Positions 1 to 8,079 of a stretch of DNA of 16,121 nucleotides are shown here, piece by piece (position 1 is the first letter of the stretch; every line of letters begins with the position of its first letter). Both the position numbers and the translations under genes were made by a program. Source of the DNA: JBGCDD01 sp045105075 (GTDB lineage Bacteria > Pseudomonadota > Alphaproteobacteria > Rhodobacterales > Rhodobacteraceae); contig JBGCDD010000185.1 in NCBI GenBank assembly GCA_045105075.1, forward strand, positions 1-16,121, given 5' to 3'. The notes under the pieces were generated by a model. It had not been told where the DNA came from. It saw only the letters and a program-made list of their open reading frames with translations, and did not search any database.

Positions 1-174
1 GTTCAGCTTCATCAGCGACTTGGCGGTCACCGATTTGCCCGACCCGGATTCACCCACCAGCCCCATCACTTCGCCCGCCTCAAGGCTGAACGAGACATTA
101 TCAACGGCGGTGATCCGCCCCTCGTCTGTGTCAAATTGCAAAGTCAGGTTTTCGACATCGATCAGGCGGCTCAT
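1..174 (-). CDS. Peptide-type ABC transporter ATP-binding protein (OppD/DppD-like), N-terminal fragment
   Basis: This is the cytoplasmic ATPase that would power the importer encoded by the preceding genes. Only the first 58 codons are in the window; the rest lies beyond base 1. The translation starts MSRLIDVENLTLQF and contains a Walker A motif, GESGSGKS, at residues 41-48, in the typical place for an OppD/DppD subunit. Its ATG (174-172) overlaps the TGA of the upstream permease gene as ATGA, so the two are translationally coupled and in one operon. The family assignment is secure from the motif and the neighbours. Which of the paired ATPases (D or F type) it is, and the substrate, cannot be told from this fragment. 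Confidence 0.9.
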   Translation of the reverse strand, partial: MSRLIDVENLTLQFDTDEGRITAVDNVSFSLEAGEVMGLVGESGSGKSVTAKSLMKLN

Positions 175-1307
175 TTCTTGGTGTCTCCGTAAGGGTCCGC
201 CGCATCGCGCAGGCCATCGCCGACAAAAACAAAGGCCATGACCAGAATGATGAAGAAGATCACCGGGATGAAGTACCACTGATAGTTCAGCAAAACATCG
301 GCGCTGGTCACATTCTGCAACATCACACCCAGGGAATTGACCGGGTCCTTAAGCCCCAGCCCGATAAAGCTGAGCGCGGTTTCAGACAGCACCATGTACG
401 GGAAAGAGATCACCAGATCGACGATGATATAGCTGGTGAAACTGGGCAGCAGATGTTTGCGGATCACATGGCCCGAGGACGCCCCGCACAGCTGCGCGGC
501 CAGCACGTATTCCTGGTTTCGCTCGGTTAGCAAATGTGTGCGCACGCGCCGCGCCAGGGTCGGCCAGCCGATGAAGCCAAGGATGATCGAGATGAAGAAA
601 AACCTCTCTTCCGCGCTCCAGGTGTCGGGGATGAACGCCGCCAAAGCCATGAACAGCGGGATCGCCGGGATCGTGCGCACCGCATCTGTGAGCATTTGAA
701 TAAACGAATCCACCCAGCCCCCGTAGAACCCCGATATGCCACCGATCACCAAGGCCAGCACAAAGGCAATGAACACGCCAATGGTGCCGACCGCCAGCGA
801 CGTGTTTATAGCGTGGAAGGTGCGCGAAAAGATGTCTTTGCCGGTGGAATCTGTGCCGAACAGGTGCAGATAGCCGTCTTCCATGCCAAACAAATGGGTG
901 TTGAAGGTCATGAAAAACATCTTGTATTCAGAGCCTTCCACGAAAAACTGCACATAGCGGCGTTCGTCGGTGTTGATCTTGGTCACCCAGCGGAAATTCG
1001 TCGCCGCCGAGCGTTCGCGTTCCAGCGCATAGATGAAGGGGCGCAGCGAACAGCCGTTGTCATCACAGAACTTGGGGATCGTCGGCGCCCCGTTCAGATA
1101 ATCCTTGTCACGCCCAGCGATCGTTGGGTCATAGGGCGTCAGGAACGGCGCGAACAGGCCCGACAGGATCAGGATGATCAGCACCCAGGCCCCCACCATC
1201 GCGGCCTTTTGTTTCTTGAAACGGGTCCAGATCAGCTGGCCTTGGGAAGCGGTGAAATAGGCGTCTTTGGCGGTTTGATCGACGGCGGCATCGTAGATGT
1301 TTGTCAT
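171..1307 (-). CDS. Peptide-type ABC transporter permease (OppC/DppC family)
   Basis: Inner-membrane permease of 378 residues, one half of the channel of a family-5 (peptide/nickel-type) ABC importer. Membrane segment 1 is at about residues 36-55. The family hallmark GTDSTGKDIFSR (151-162) precedes the conserved transmembrane block, and the EAA loop that contacts the ATPase is at about 267-288 (EYVLAAQLCGASSGHVIRKH). Typical OppC proteins have about 300 residues; the excess is a periplasmic loop at about 60-150 that carries a C81/C86 pair. Similar enlarged loops occur in YejE-like permeases. The gene starts 4 nt after the stop of the partner permease, with an AGGATAA ribosome site inside the end of that gene, and overlaps the ATPase gene by 4 nt. 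The substrate is not determined. Confidence 0.92.
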   Translation of the reverse strand: MTNIYDAAVDQTAKDAYFTASQGQLIWTRFKKQKAAMVGAWVLIILILSGLFAPFLTPYDPTIAGRDKDYLNGAPTIPKFCDDNGCSLRPFIYALERERSAATNFRWVTKINTDERRYVQFFVEGSEYKMFFMTFNTHLFGMEDGYLHLFGTDSTGKDIFSRTFHAINTSLAVGTIGVFIAFVLALVIGGISGFYGGWVDSFIQMLTDAVRTIPAIPLFMALAAFIPDTWSAEERFFFISIILGFIGWPTLARRVRTHLLTERNQEYVLAAQLCGASSGHVIRKHLLPSFTSYIIVDLVISFPYMVLSETALSFIGLGLKDPVNSLGVMLQNVTSADVLLNYQWYFIPVIFFIILVMAFVFVGDGLRDAADPYGDTKK

Positions 1308-1311
1308 GGGA

Positions 1312-2316
1312 TTATCCTAGGATGCTGCGGCGGATGCGGGGGTCAAAAATGGCCAGCGCAATATCGGTGATAAAGTTGATCGCGATGATGCTGCCGGTCA
1401 GGAAAAAGATGATTGCGCCGGCAAGTTGCTGGTCGTTGGAGCGTGCCAGCGCCTCGATCAACAAAGACCCCGCTTCGGTCAGCGTCAGGATCAGCGCGAC
1501 GATGGGCAGCTCGTTGAAGATACGGTTGAGATCAAAGCCCAGCGAGTTGACAATCGGGCTAAGCGCATGTCGCGCCGGATAACGCATCAGCAATCGCCGC
1601 CCGGACACCCCGCGGGCAGAGGCGGCGGTGACGTAGAGCTTGCTGATCTCATCGGACATCAGCGCGCGCACGGTCTGGATGGCAAAAGCGGTGGCAGACC
1701 AGCCCAGGATAAACACCGGCAGCCAGGCATGGGCCAGGAAATCCTTGATCCGCGCCCAATCCCACGGAGCATCGCGGAATTCCGGCGAAAACAGACCCGT
1801 GAGGCTGTTGCCAAACATGATGGTCGAAAACAGCATGATCATCAGCGCCAACAGGAAATTCGGCAGCGCCAGACCCAGATAGCTGACCAGACGCAGCCCG
1901 TTGTTCAGGAAAGGATTGCGCGAGGTGGCGGCAATGATGCCCACCGGGATCGCAATCAGATAGGCCAACAGCAGCGAGCCGAGGCAGATGCCGATGCTGA
2001 GCCAGACTTTCTGGCCCAAAAGCTGGTTGATGTTCAGGCGCAGGATGCAACTGTCGCCGAATTCGCCCTGAAAGGCGTTGAAAATCCATTTGCCCCAGCG
2101 TTCCAGAAACGGACGGTCAAGGCCAAGCCGCACCCGTTCGGCTTCGATGTCGGCAATCGAGATTTGCGCACCTTGGGAGTTTTTGAAGGCCAGATAGCGT
2201 TCAGCGCAATCGCCGGGCACCAGTTCCATCAGTGAAAAAACAATGAAGGACACAAGGCAAAGTGTTAAAAACGCAAGCGCTGCACGGATGCTCGCAAATC
2301 GCAAGAATTGAACCAT
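1312..2316 (-). CDS. Peptide-type ABC transporter permease (OppB/DppB family)
   Basis: Inner-membrane permease of 334 residues, the partner of the OppC-like subunit. The N-terminal membrane helix (about residues 10-30) is followed by the family motif ELVPGD (31-36), then a periplasmic stretch with LGLDRPFLERWGKWI and GEFGDS, all typical of OppB. Further membrane segments follow, and an EAA-type loop near residues 227-255 (YVTAASARGVSGRRLLMRYP) docks the ATPase. The length fits the family. The start codon has no strong purine-rich ribosome site, so the start is the weakest part of this call. It lies 101 nt after the binding-protein gene, with a stable hairpin between them, and is followed after 4 nt by the second permease. 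Confidence 0.92.
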   Translation of the reverse strand: MVQFLRFASIRAALAFLTLCLVSFIVFSLMELVPGDCAERYLAFKNSQGAQISIADIEAERVRLGLDRPFLERWGKWIFNAFQGEFGDSCILRLNINQLLGQKVWLSIGICLGSLLLAYLIAIPVGIIAATSRNPFLNNGLRLVSYLGLALPNFLLALMIMLFSTIMFGNSLTGLFSPEFRDAPWDWARIKDFLAHAWLPVFILGWSATAFAIQTVRALMSDEISKLYVTAASARGVSGRRLLMRYPARHALSPIVNSLGFDLNRIFNELPIVALILTLTEAGSLLIEALARSNDQQLAGAIIFFLTGSIIAINFITDIALAIFDPRIRRSILG

Positions 2317-2370
2317 CAGATGTGCGCCCCGCAGCAGAGATGACCCGTTTGGGCCGGTCTTGGTGTTGCA

Positions 2371-2396
2371 TCGCGGGCCAGAGAACAGGCCCGCGA
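2371..2396 (-). promoter_or_regulatory. Hairpin between binding-protein gene and permease genes
   Basis: A perfect 9-bp inverted repeat (TCGCGGGCC / GGCCCGCGA) with an 8-nt loop lies 21 nt after the stop of the binding-protein gene. No T-run follows on the coding strand, so it is not a classical terminator. In many importers such a hairpin stops 3'-to-5' RNA decay or partly attenuates transcription, leaving more mRNA for the binding protein than for the membrane subunits. The repeat is seen directly; the role is inferred from position. Confidence 0.65.
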
Positions 2397-2417
2397 CAAT
2401 GTCATAAATTCAAGAGC

Positions 2418-4457
2418 TTACTCGTCCAGGAACCACTGCGACGGACGGTAAGGATAGGTCCGGTAATAAGCATAGGACGCGGTTTTGAACTGGGTAAAGT
2501 TCTTGAGCGCGGCGTTGTGGTAGATTGGCTTTTGCTCTTTCACCGTGCCGATGAACAGCAGGTTGCTAACCATGTTTTCCACCAGTTTCAGACCAAGCAT
2601 GTCTGATTCCGGAGTACCAACAGGTGTCGCCTGAAACGCTTTGATGTCTTCCATCATCGTCTTGGCATAGGCCGGCGGCTCAACCCCAGAGGCGCCATCG
2701 GAATCCACCCATTCGCCCCAAAGCATCGCGGTGCGCATGTTGAAATAGTTGTCATAGGGCGGAATAAAGATCTCACCGTTGCCAAGCACAACTGCCAAGG
2801 GCACCGATTTCTCCCACAGCGTTACATCAAGTTGGTTGGAGGACTGCGACGAGCGGTATTCGTCCGACGTGACCTCTTTGACAGTGTTGTTGATGCCCAC
2901 ATCGCGCCAGCTTTGACCAACCAGTTCAACAATCTTGATCGAAATGCCCTGGGTCGCAACCTGCAGGTTCAGCACCGGCGGATCACCATTTGGCAATTCG
3001 CGCATGCCATCGCCGTCTTTGTCCACCACGCCGATCTCATCCAACAGCGCTTTGGCCATCTCTGGATCGTGCTGCGCGAAATGCTGTTCCCACTCGGGTG
3101 TCACAAAATCAGGCGTTGGCGAAAAACCGACATATTGCTGCGGCGTGCCAAGGCCAAACATCGCCACTTCGTTGATTTCATCACGGTTCATCGCCACAGA
3201 CATGGCCTGACGGAACTTGAGATCCCCAAAGACTTTGCGCTTTTCCAGATCTTCGGAGGTCACGTTAAAGGCAAATGTCGGCATGGTGATGTCAGGTTTC
3301 AGATCAACAACAAAGCTGCCTTTCTCCTGGTTTTCCATCAGCAGCGGCACATAGTCGATCTGCAAGGCCTGTGCTTTGTAATCCACTTCGCCGTTGATCA
3401 GTTTCAGCAACCTTACTTCGCTTTCGCCGACGAACATCTCGTCCATCTCATTGATGTAGGGCAGCTGATTGCCGGCTGTGTCCACCTTGTAGAAATATGG
3501 GTTGGCGACAAAGGCGCGCCCTTCGGTGGTTTCGGAAATCACGATGTGGCTTTCCAATGTCGGTGCCGCATCAAGGGGCAGATCCGCGACCTTGTCAGGA
3601 TGCGCCAGCATCGGCGTCGGCGTGTCCATCCAGTCAGAGCTGCCGTAATAGGCTTTGACCAGAGCATAGCCGTTTTCAAAGCCAAGCGATTGCGCCAAAG
3701 CATCCGCATCCGGGTTGATCGCGGGGTGGTACTGACCCAGGAAATGCTTGGGCTGGAAGCCCTGGGCATAGTGGTTGGCAAAATGCGCCAGGAACCCCGG
3801 TTTGGGGTTGGGCATGTTGAAGCGCACGGTGAGCGGATCAATCACATCCACGGTCATCGGTTCGCCACCGGCCAGCACATAATCTTTGGGGCTGGCGATC
3901 ACGTTGGGATCAAGCGCCAGATTTTCATACCAGAACTCAACGTCTTCGGCGGTGAAGGGCTGACCGTCGGACCACTTGTGGCCTTCGCGCAGTACAAATG
4001 TCAGCTGGGTGAAATCATCGTTCCACGACCAGCTTTTGGCGACGTTGGGCACGATTGTGGTCAGATCGTCGGAATAGCGCACCAGATTGACGTGGCGCAC
4101 AGACATGAAGTCAGAGGTGCCGGCCTCGGTTGCGTTGGACAGCGCGTTGAACATGCCGCCATAGCTGCCGATCATGTCATAGGGCGCAACAACCAAAGGT
4201 TCGGATGGCAGACGGTCCGCAAGCGATGGCATCGCGGGGTTGCCCCGGATGCGGGCGTTCATCGCACCAATGTCCGGGTTTTCCGACATTTCAAGCGTGC
4301 AATTGGCCAGGCCCTGGAATTCGGCCAGCTCGTATTGCTGCGGGAAGGCTCCGGCACTGACGCCTTTGGCGTCGGACACGGTCACCGCAGGGCAGGCGGC
4401 CATCGCGGCCCCCGCAAACGCCGTGAGCGCCGCACTGGATAGCAGGATCTTCTTCAT
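2418..4457 (-). CDS. Periplasmic substrate-binding protein of a peptide-type ABC importer (family 5)
   Basis: Secreted binding protein of 679 residues that captures the substrate for the OppBC-like permeases. The start at 4457 gives a clear signal peptide (MKKILLSSAALTAFAGAAMA, probable cut after residue 20) and has a good ribosome site, AAGGAG, 8 nt upstream; an ATG 12 codons earlier lacks both. The family-5 signature region is visible: a stretch like 'VPNVAKSWSWNDDFTQLTF', then LREGHKWSDGQPFTAEDVEFWYE, typical of SBP_bac_5 proteins. Two early cysteines (C22, C53) could form a disulphide. It is longer than the usual 500-550 residues, like binding proteins that carry large or unusual ligands. 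Substrate unknown; the neighbouring sulfatase suggests, without proving, a sulfated or phosphonate-like compound. Confidence 0.92.
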   Translation of the reverse strand: MKKILLSSAALTAFAGAAMAACPAVTVSDAKGVSAGAFPQQYELAEFQGLANCTLEMSENPDIGAMNARIRGNPAMPSLADRLPSEPLVVAPYDMIGSYGGMFNALSNATEAGTSDFMSVRHVNLVRYSDDLTTIVPNVAKSWSWNDDFTQLTFVLREGHKWSDGQPFTAEDVEFWYENLALDPNVIASPKDYVLAGGEPMTVDVIDPLTVRFNMPNPKPGFLAHFANHYAQGFQPKHFLGQYHPAINPDADALAQSLGFENGYALVKAYYGSSDWMDTPTPMLAHPDKVADLPLDAAPTLESHIVISETTEGRAFVANPYFYKVDTAGNQLPYINEMDEMFVGESEVRLLKLINGEVDYKAQALQIDYVPLLMENQEKGSFVVDLKPDITMPTFAFNVTSEDLEKRKVFGDLKFRQAMSVAMNRDEINEVAMFGLGTPQQYVGFSPTPDFVTPEWEQHFAQHDPEMAKALLDEIGVVDKDGDGMRELPNGDPPVLNLQVATQGISIKIVELVGQSWRDVGINNTVKEVTSDEYRSSQSSNQLDVTLWEKSVPLAVVLGNGEIFIPPYDNYFNMRTAMLWGEWVDSDGASGVEPPAYAKTMMEDIKAFQATPVGTPESDMLGLKLVENMVSNLLFIGTVKEQKPIYHNAALKNFTQFKTASYAYYRTYPYRPSQWFLDE

Positions 4458-4846
4458 TGGTGTCTCCTTGTTGGTTGTTTGGTGCATGTCCAAACGGACA
4501 GCGCGGGCGTTTGGCCCATTTATGAGTGGCGCCCCTTAGGGGCTTTGCCGTTTTGGTTTTGTGACACGACGGATGTGGTGTGCCAATGGCGCGGTGTTGA
4601 AACCCAATATGCAGAGGGTAAAAACGGTCTGTGGGCGCAAGATATGCCGATAATTTCACCCGCCATCAGGCCTGCGCACGTCGCGTTTAGCATTCCAACA
4701 TCCCATCAATCGACCAAGCTAGGTAATATTCAAATCAAAGAGTCAACGATTTACATGTGTCTTGCCAATGGTCTGACACCGCTTTGTCGCATTGCTGTTG
4801 GCCGCAGTTGCGTTTTGGGGCGCCCGATGCCCCGTGTCGGCAAGGG
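4458..4846 (-). promoter_or_regulatory. 389-nt gap between sulfatase and binding-protein gene; probable promoter region
   Basis: No convincing gene was found here. The importer operon needs a promoter of its own in this stretch, but I cannot point to -35/-10 boxes with confidence. Two small palindromes stand out: GCCCC-TTA-GGGGC at 4531-4543, about 75 nt before the binding-protein start codon (a possible leader hairpin or operator), and GGGGC-N7-GCCCC at 4817-4833, 14 nt after the sulfatase stop, which could be a weak transcript end although no T-run follows it on the minus strand. Confidence 0.4.
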
Positions 4847-6391
4847 TCACCCGTTCGTCGGGTGCCTGCGGCTTGTGACGGGACCTTGGGATGTGATGGT
4901 TGTCAGCGACAGCGTGTGATCCATGTTGCGCATCCGATGGCGCAGCATCAGCCGGGTCAACCGGTTGAGATCGCTTTGGTATTGGGGCTGTGTCGCCACG
5001 TTCTTATGTTCACCTGCGGCGGCGTGGTCATAAAGGATCGGAGGCAGATCGGCGGCAAATTCCACCAGCGTAAAACGCTCTTCGCGCAAAATCGCCAGGG
5101 AGGAATCGCTGGGGCCTGTGCCCAGGGCCTGTTCCCAAAGTGTCGGTTTGGATGGCTCGGAAAAATCCAGCTCGGAAAACGAATAGCGGCGCCAATCCGG
5201 TGGCTGATCTCCCTGCAACAGCGCCAAAAGCGACCGCCCGTCCATGGAATTTGGAATGTCCTGCCCCACCCAATCGAGGATCGTGGGCGTGATGTCGATT
5301 GTCTCGACCGGCTGCGTGACCACCGCCCCGGCGCGGTCCTGATTGCCGGGCTGACGGATGATCAAAGGCGTATGATAGGCCGCGTCATGCACGCTGAACT
5401 TGCTCCAACAGTGATGATCGCCCAGCATTTCGCCATGATCCGATGTTACGATCAGCAACGTATTGTCATACTGACCGGTGTCTTTCAGGAATGCGATGAT
5501 GCGGCCAATGTGGTGGTCGACCTCGGTGATCAGCCCCATGTAAAGCGCGCGCAGCGCCTGAATGTTGGCGTCGCTCGGCACCAGATCAGGAAAGCCAACA
5601 ACTGTCCCCGCCGGGGTTTTTTGCGCCAGTGTTGGGCCAAAGTAAGGGTGCACCGCCGCCTCTGCCTGCGGTGTCTCAAGTCGCGTTGGCAGCGGGATAT
5701 CGGCGGGATCATACATCGCGTTGTAAGGCGCCGGGGCCACAAACGGAGGATGCGGGCGAATGTAAGTCAGATGTGCGAACCAGCTTTCGCCGGCATAGGC
5801 CGGCATCGTCGCCAGAAAGCGATCTGTCAGAAACGCGGTGTCGCTGTCTTCCGCACGATAGAGCGCCGGATCATTGATTTTGGCGGGTGCAGCGGTGGGC
5901 GAAACGGGTTCATAGACCTGCGCATAGCTGTCAAATTCGTAGCCTTGGCTGATCAGATGCGACCGCCACGGGTAAGACATCTCAAATCGCATCTCGAGCG
6001 CCTCGTGAAAACCGTTCATCGGGTGCTCATAGCTGCGCAATGCCGGATCGTTGGCGTCGTAAACCCGCGGGTCCTGCGCTGTATCCGTGTAGCCAAACAG
6101 CATCGGCAGGTAACCCGCCTTGCGCATTTCAGTGGCAACATTCGCGGTGTCATGACGCAGTGGCGTGCCATTGCGCATCGCGCGGTGGTTCATCGCGTAT
6201 TGCCCGGTCAGCAGCGATGCCCGCGATGGCCCGCAGGGGTTTACCACCGAAAAATGCCGTTCGAACGTCACCGCGTCTGCCATTAGAGCACGCAGGTTCG
6301 CCAGCTCCATATGGTCGGCCAAGCCGCCAAACACACAGTCAGCGCGCAGTTGGTCAATGACGATAAACAGAACGTTGCGGGCACCGCTCAT
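4847..6391 (-). CDS. Sulfatase / phosphonate monoester hydrolase-like enzyme (alkaline phosphatase superfamily)
   Basis: A 514-residue hydrolase that should cleave sulfate esters or phosphonate/phosphate esters using a formylglycine made from a cysteine. The nucleophile motif CGPSR is at C53 (codon 6235-6233), inside NPCGPSRASLLTGQ. Metal-binding residues are visible in VIDQLRAD (D13) and in TSDHGEMLGDHH (near residue 317). Stretches such as RPHPPFVAPAPYNAMY, YMGLITEVDHHIGR and DGRSLLALL match the phosphonate monoester hydrolase branch rather than choline sulfatase. The start at 6391 has AAGGA about 8 nt upstream; an ATG 25 codons earlier does not look real. No signal peptide, so it is likely cytoplasmic and acts on imported substrate. 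It precedes the importer genes on the same strand. A formylglycine-generating enzyme would have to be encoded elsewhere. Confidence 0.9.
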   Translation of the reverse strand: MSGARNVLFIVIDQLRADCVFGGLADHMELANLRALMADAVTFERHFSVVNPCGPSRASLLTGQYAMNHRAMRNGTPLRHDTANVATEMRKAGYLPMLFGYTDTAQDPRVYDANDPALRSYEHPMNGFHEALEMRFEMSYPWRSHLISQGYEFDSYAQVYEPVSPTAAPAKINDPALYRAEDSDTAFLTDRFLATMPAYAGESWFAHLTYIRPHPPFVAPAPYNAMYDPADIPLPTRLETPQAEAAVHPYFGPTLAQKTPAGTVVGFPDLVPSDANIQALRALYMGLITEVDHHIGRIIAFLKDTGQYDNTLLIVTSDHGEMLGDHHCWSKFSVHDAAYHTPLIIRQPGNQDRAGAVVTQPVETIDITPTILDWVGQDIPNSMDGRSLLALLQGDQPPDWRRYSFSELDFSEPSKPTLWEQALGTGPSDSSLAILREERFTLVEFAADLPPILYDHAAAGEHKNVATQPQYQSDLNRLTRLMLRHRMRNMDHTLSLTTITSQGPVTSRRHPTNG

Positions 6392-6546
6392 GATCGAATT
6401 CCTTTTTGGTTCGGCTTGTGCCACTAGGGCGCAAAACGGCCGTTGTGTGAAGACCGAATGCACCACGCCAATTGCCGACGTGTGTTCTGTTTCGCAAGTG
6501 GCTATGAGAGAAAGCGAACGCCTGGCCCAAACCCCAGAGGATCAAA

Positions 6547-7386
6547 ATGTCACCGTTTATCGTGGCACTCATTCTGTCGGCGGCCTTGCTGCATGCCGTT
6601 TGGAACACCATCATCAAGACGGCAGCCGACCGCACGACGACGCTTGGGCTGGTTGCGTTGGGCCACGTCCTGCCCGGTGCGGTGATGGTGGCGCTGTTGC
6701 CGCTGCCCAGTGCCGAGAGCTTTGTTTACATCGCACTTTCGACAGTTGTGCACTTTGGCTATTTCTACTTTTTGGGCCGCGCCTATCACTACGGCGATCT
6801 CAGCATTGTCTATCCAATTGCCAGAGGCATCGTGCCTGCACTGGTCTCGCTTTGGGCCTGGCTGCTGCTGGGTGAGGTGCTACCCGCTTTGGTCTGGGGC
6901 GGGATCGGATTGATCATCGCAGGCATTTTGCTCAGCAATTGGGGCGCGCTGAGATCGGGAATCGGGCGCCAGGCCCTGTTTTTGTCCGTGGCGACGGGGT
7001 TGTGCATCTCGGTCTATTCGCTGGTGGACGGGGTGGGTGTTCGCCTGTCGGGCAATACGCTTAGTTATTGGGCGTGGGGTGCGTTCCTGCATCTGTTCAT
7101 CGCCACATTTGCCCTGGTGCGAAAACGCCAGACCCTCGCCAGTTTGCCGATGCGCGTCTGGGCGGTGGGGATTGCCGGAGGAATGGTGTCGATGACGGCC
7201 TATGGCCTTGTTCTTTATGCCAAAAACTTTGCGCCTCTGGGGGCCGTGTCTGCCCTGCGCGAAACCTCGGTGATTTTTGCAACGGTGATTGGCTTTGTGC
7301 TGCTCAAGGAAGGCAATTGGAAACGCAGGCTGGGCGCGGCTGTGATCATGTCGTGCGGCATCGCATTGATTGCCCTGAACGCGTGA
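6547..7386 (+). CDS. EamA/DMT-superfamily membrane transporter
   Basis: Integral membrane protein of 279 residues, very hydrophobic throughout, with about ten predicted membrane helices and the internal two-fold repeat typical of EamA-type (drug/metabolite transporter) permeases. Family-like stretches include the early LLHAVWNTIIK, then YPIARGIVPALVSLWAWLLLGE closing the first half, and LRETSVIFATVIGFVLLKE closing the second half. The start has an AGAGGA ribosome site 5 nt upstream. It is divergent from the sulfatase gene, with a 155-nt gap that must hold both promoters. Family members move amino acids, nucleosides or other small metabolites, in or out; nothing here fixes the substrate. Confidence 0.88.
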   Translation: MSPFIVALILSAALLHAVWNTIIKTAADRTTTLGLVALGHVLPGAVMVALLPLPSAESFVYIALSTVVHFGYFYFLGRAYHYGDLSIVYPIARGIVPALVSLWAWLLLGEVLPALVWGGIGLIIAGILLSNWGALRSGIGRQALFLSVATGLCISVYSLVDGVGVRLSGNTLSYWAWGAFLHLFIATFALVRKRQTLASLPMRVWAVGIAGGMVSMTAYGLVLYAKNFAPLGAVSALRETSVIFATVIGFVLLKEGNWKRRLGAAVIMSCGIALIALNA

Positions 7387-7609
7387 CAGGTTGGTTGCCA
7401 AACCGAAACCGCAAACGGTCGCCATGCTGAGTTGCGCCCATCGGCGCCGCAATTGCCAAACGAATATCAATCCGGGAAAGACCAGCCAACTTTGAACATC
7501 GCGCCGTTCCCGAGCGCTCATGCGGGCGAAGGGTAGAGGAGGTTCGCACGACGAATTCGTGCCTTGCTGCTTACTTTCAAGCCAGAGAAAGAACCCAGCC
7601 CGCAAACCG

Positions 7610-7999
7610 CTAGAGATCAAGCACCAGCTTTTGGCCTTTTGCGCGAGACACACAAATACACATTTGCTTGCCAGACTCTTTGTGTTTTGCAGACAAAAAA
7701 GAGTCTCGATGGTCTGGTGTGCCATCCAGAACTTGCGTGACGCATGTGCCGCAAACGCCTTGCTCGCACGAAAACGCCGCCGTGATGCCCTGTTTGACCG
7801 CAATCAACTGGTGGCGACGATCAGAGGGGTCACCGCACAGCGAATACTGGCGGATGATGCCTTGGCCGCAGTGGATGTCGATATGGGCCCCGGGGGCATA
7901 TTTGGGCATGCGCAGGACGCCCGTGCGCGCCAACAAAAACGAGCGAACGTCGTCCGTTTCCGGGATGATCTTTGCGACTTTGACATGGATCAGGGCCAT
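7610..7999 (-). CDS. Internally deleted phthalate/vanillate-type oxidoreductase (reductase start joined to 2Fe-2S domain)
   Basis: An open frame of 129 residues that is the two ends of a roughly 310-320-residue PDR/VanB-type reductase joined in frame. Residues 1-70 are the start of the flavin domain, with the flavin-binding motif RQYSLCGD at 50-57. At about residue 70/71 (near base 7789) the sequence jumps to the plant-type ferredoxin domain: SCEQGVCGTC supplies C78, C83 and C86, C116 is the fourth ligand, and the end SRAKGQKLVLDL is typical. The rest of the flavin domain and the whole NAD-binding domain, about 180 residues, are absent. It cannot reduce its cluster from NADH by itself; it may be a decaying remnant or a small ferredoxin-like protein. 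It lies 80 nt downstream of the desaturase gene, probably in the same transcript, suggesting the intact ancestor fed electrons to that oxygenase. Confidence 0.75.
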   Translation of the reverse strand: MALIHVKVAKIIPETDDVRSFLLARTGVLRMPKYAPGAHIDIHCGQGIIRQYSLCGDPSDRRHQLIAVKQGITAAFSCEQGVCGTCVTQVLDGTPDHRDSFLSAKHKESGKQMCICVSRAKGQKLVLDL

Positions 8000-8079
8000 A
8001 GGCGGCGACCTTGCTGATGCAAAGGGCGACGCATGGCGCGCCCCTGTTTGAGCGTTTTCATGCGCGCGGTCTAAATTGG

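Noticed and set aside
2832..4442. Long plus-strand open frame of 536 codons
   Set aside because: It is the antisense shadow of the binding-protein gene; its translation is rich in H, R and V in a non-protein-like way and matches no family, while the minus strand gives a clear family-5 binding protein.
4817..4833. Intrinsic terminator of the sulfatase gene
   Set aside because: The GC palindrome is followed on the minus strand by an A-run, not a T-run; kept only as a remark in the intergenic entry.
6200..6220. TTGCCCGGTCAG resembling the element core inside the sulfatase gene
   Set aside because: It encodes part of the conserved TGQYAMN region; no adjoining stem-loop or GAGAGGGG tail.
4757..6286. 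Long plus-strand open frame of 509 codons
   Set aside because: Antisense shadow of the sulfatase, whose active-site motif and start are clear. Similar shadows at 534-1370, 1426-2235, 9437-10540 and 11850-12653 were rejected for the same reason.
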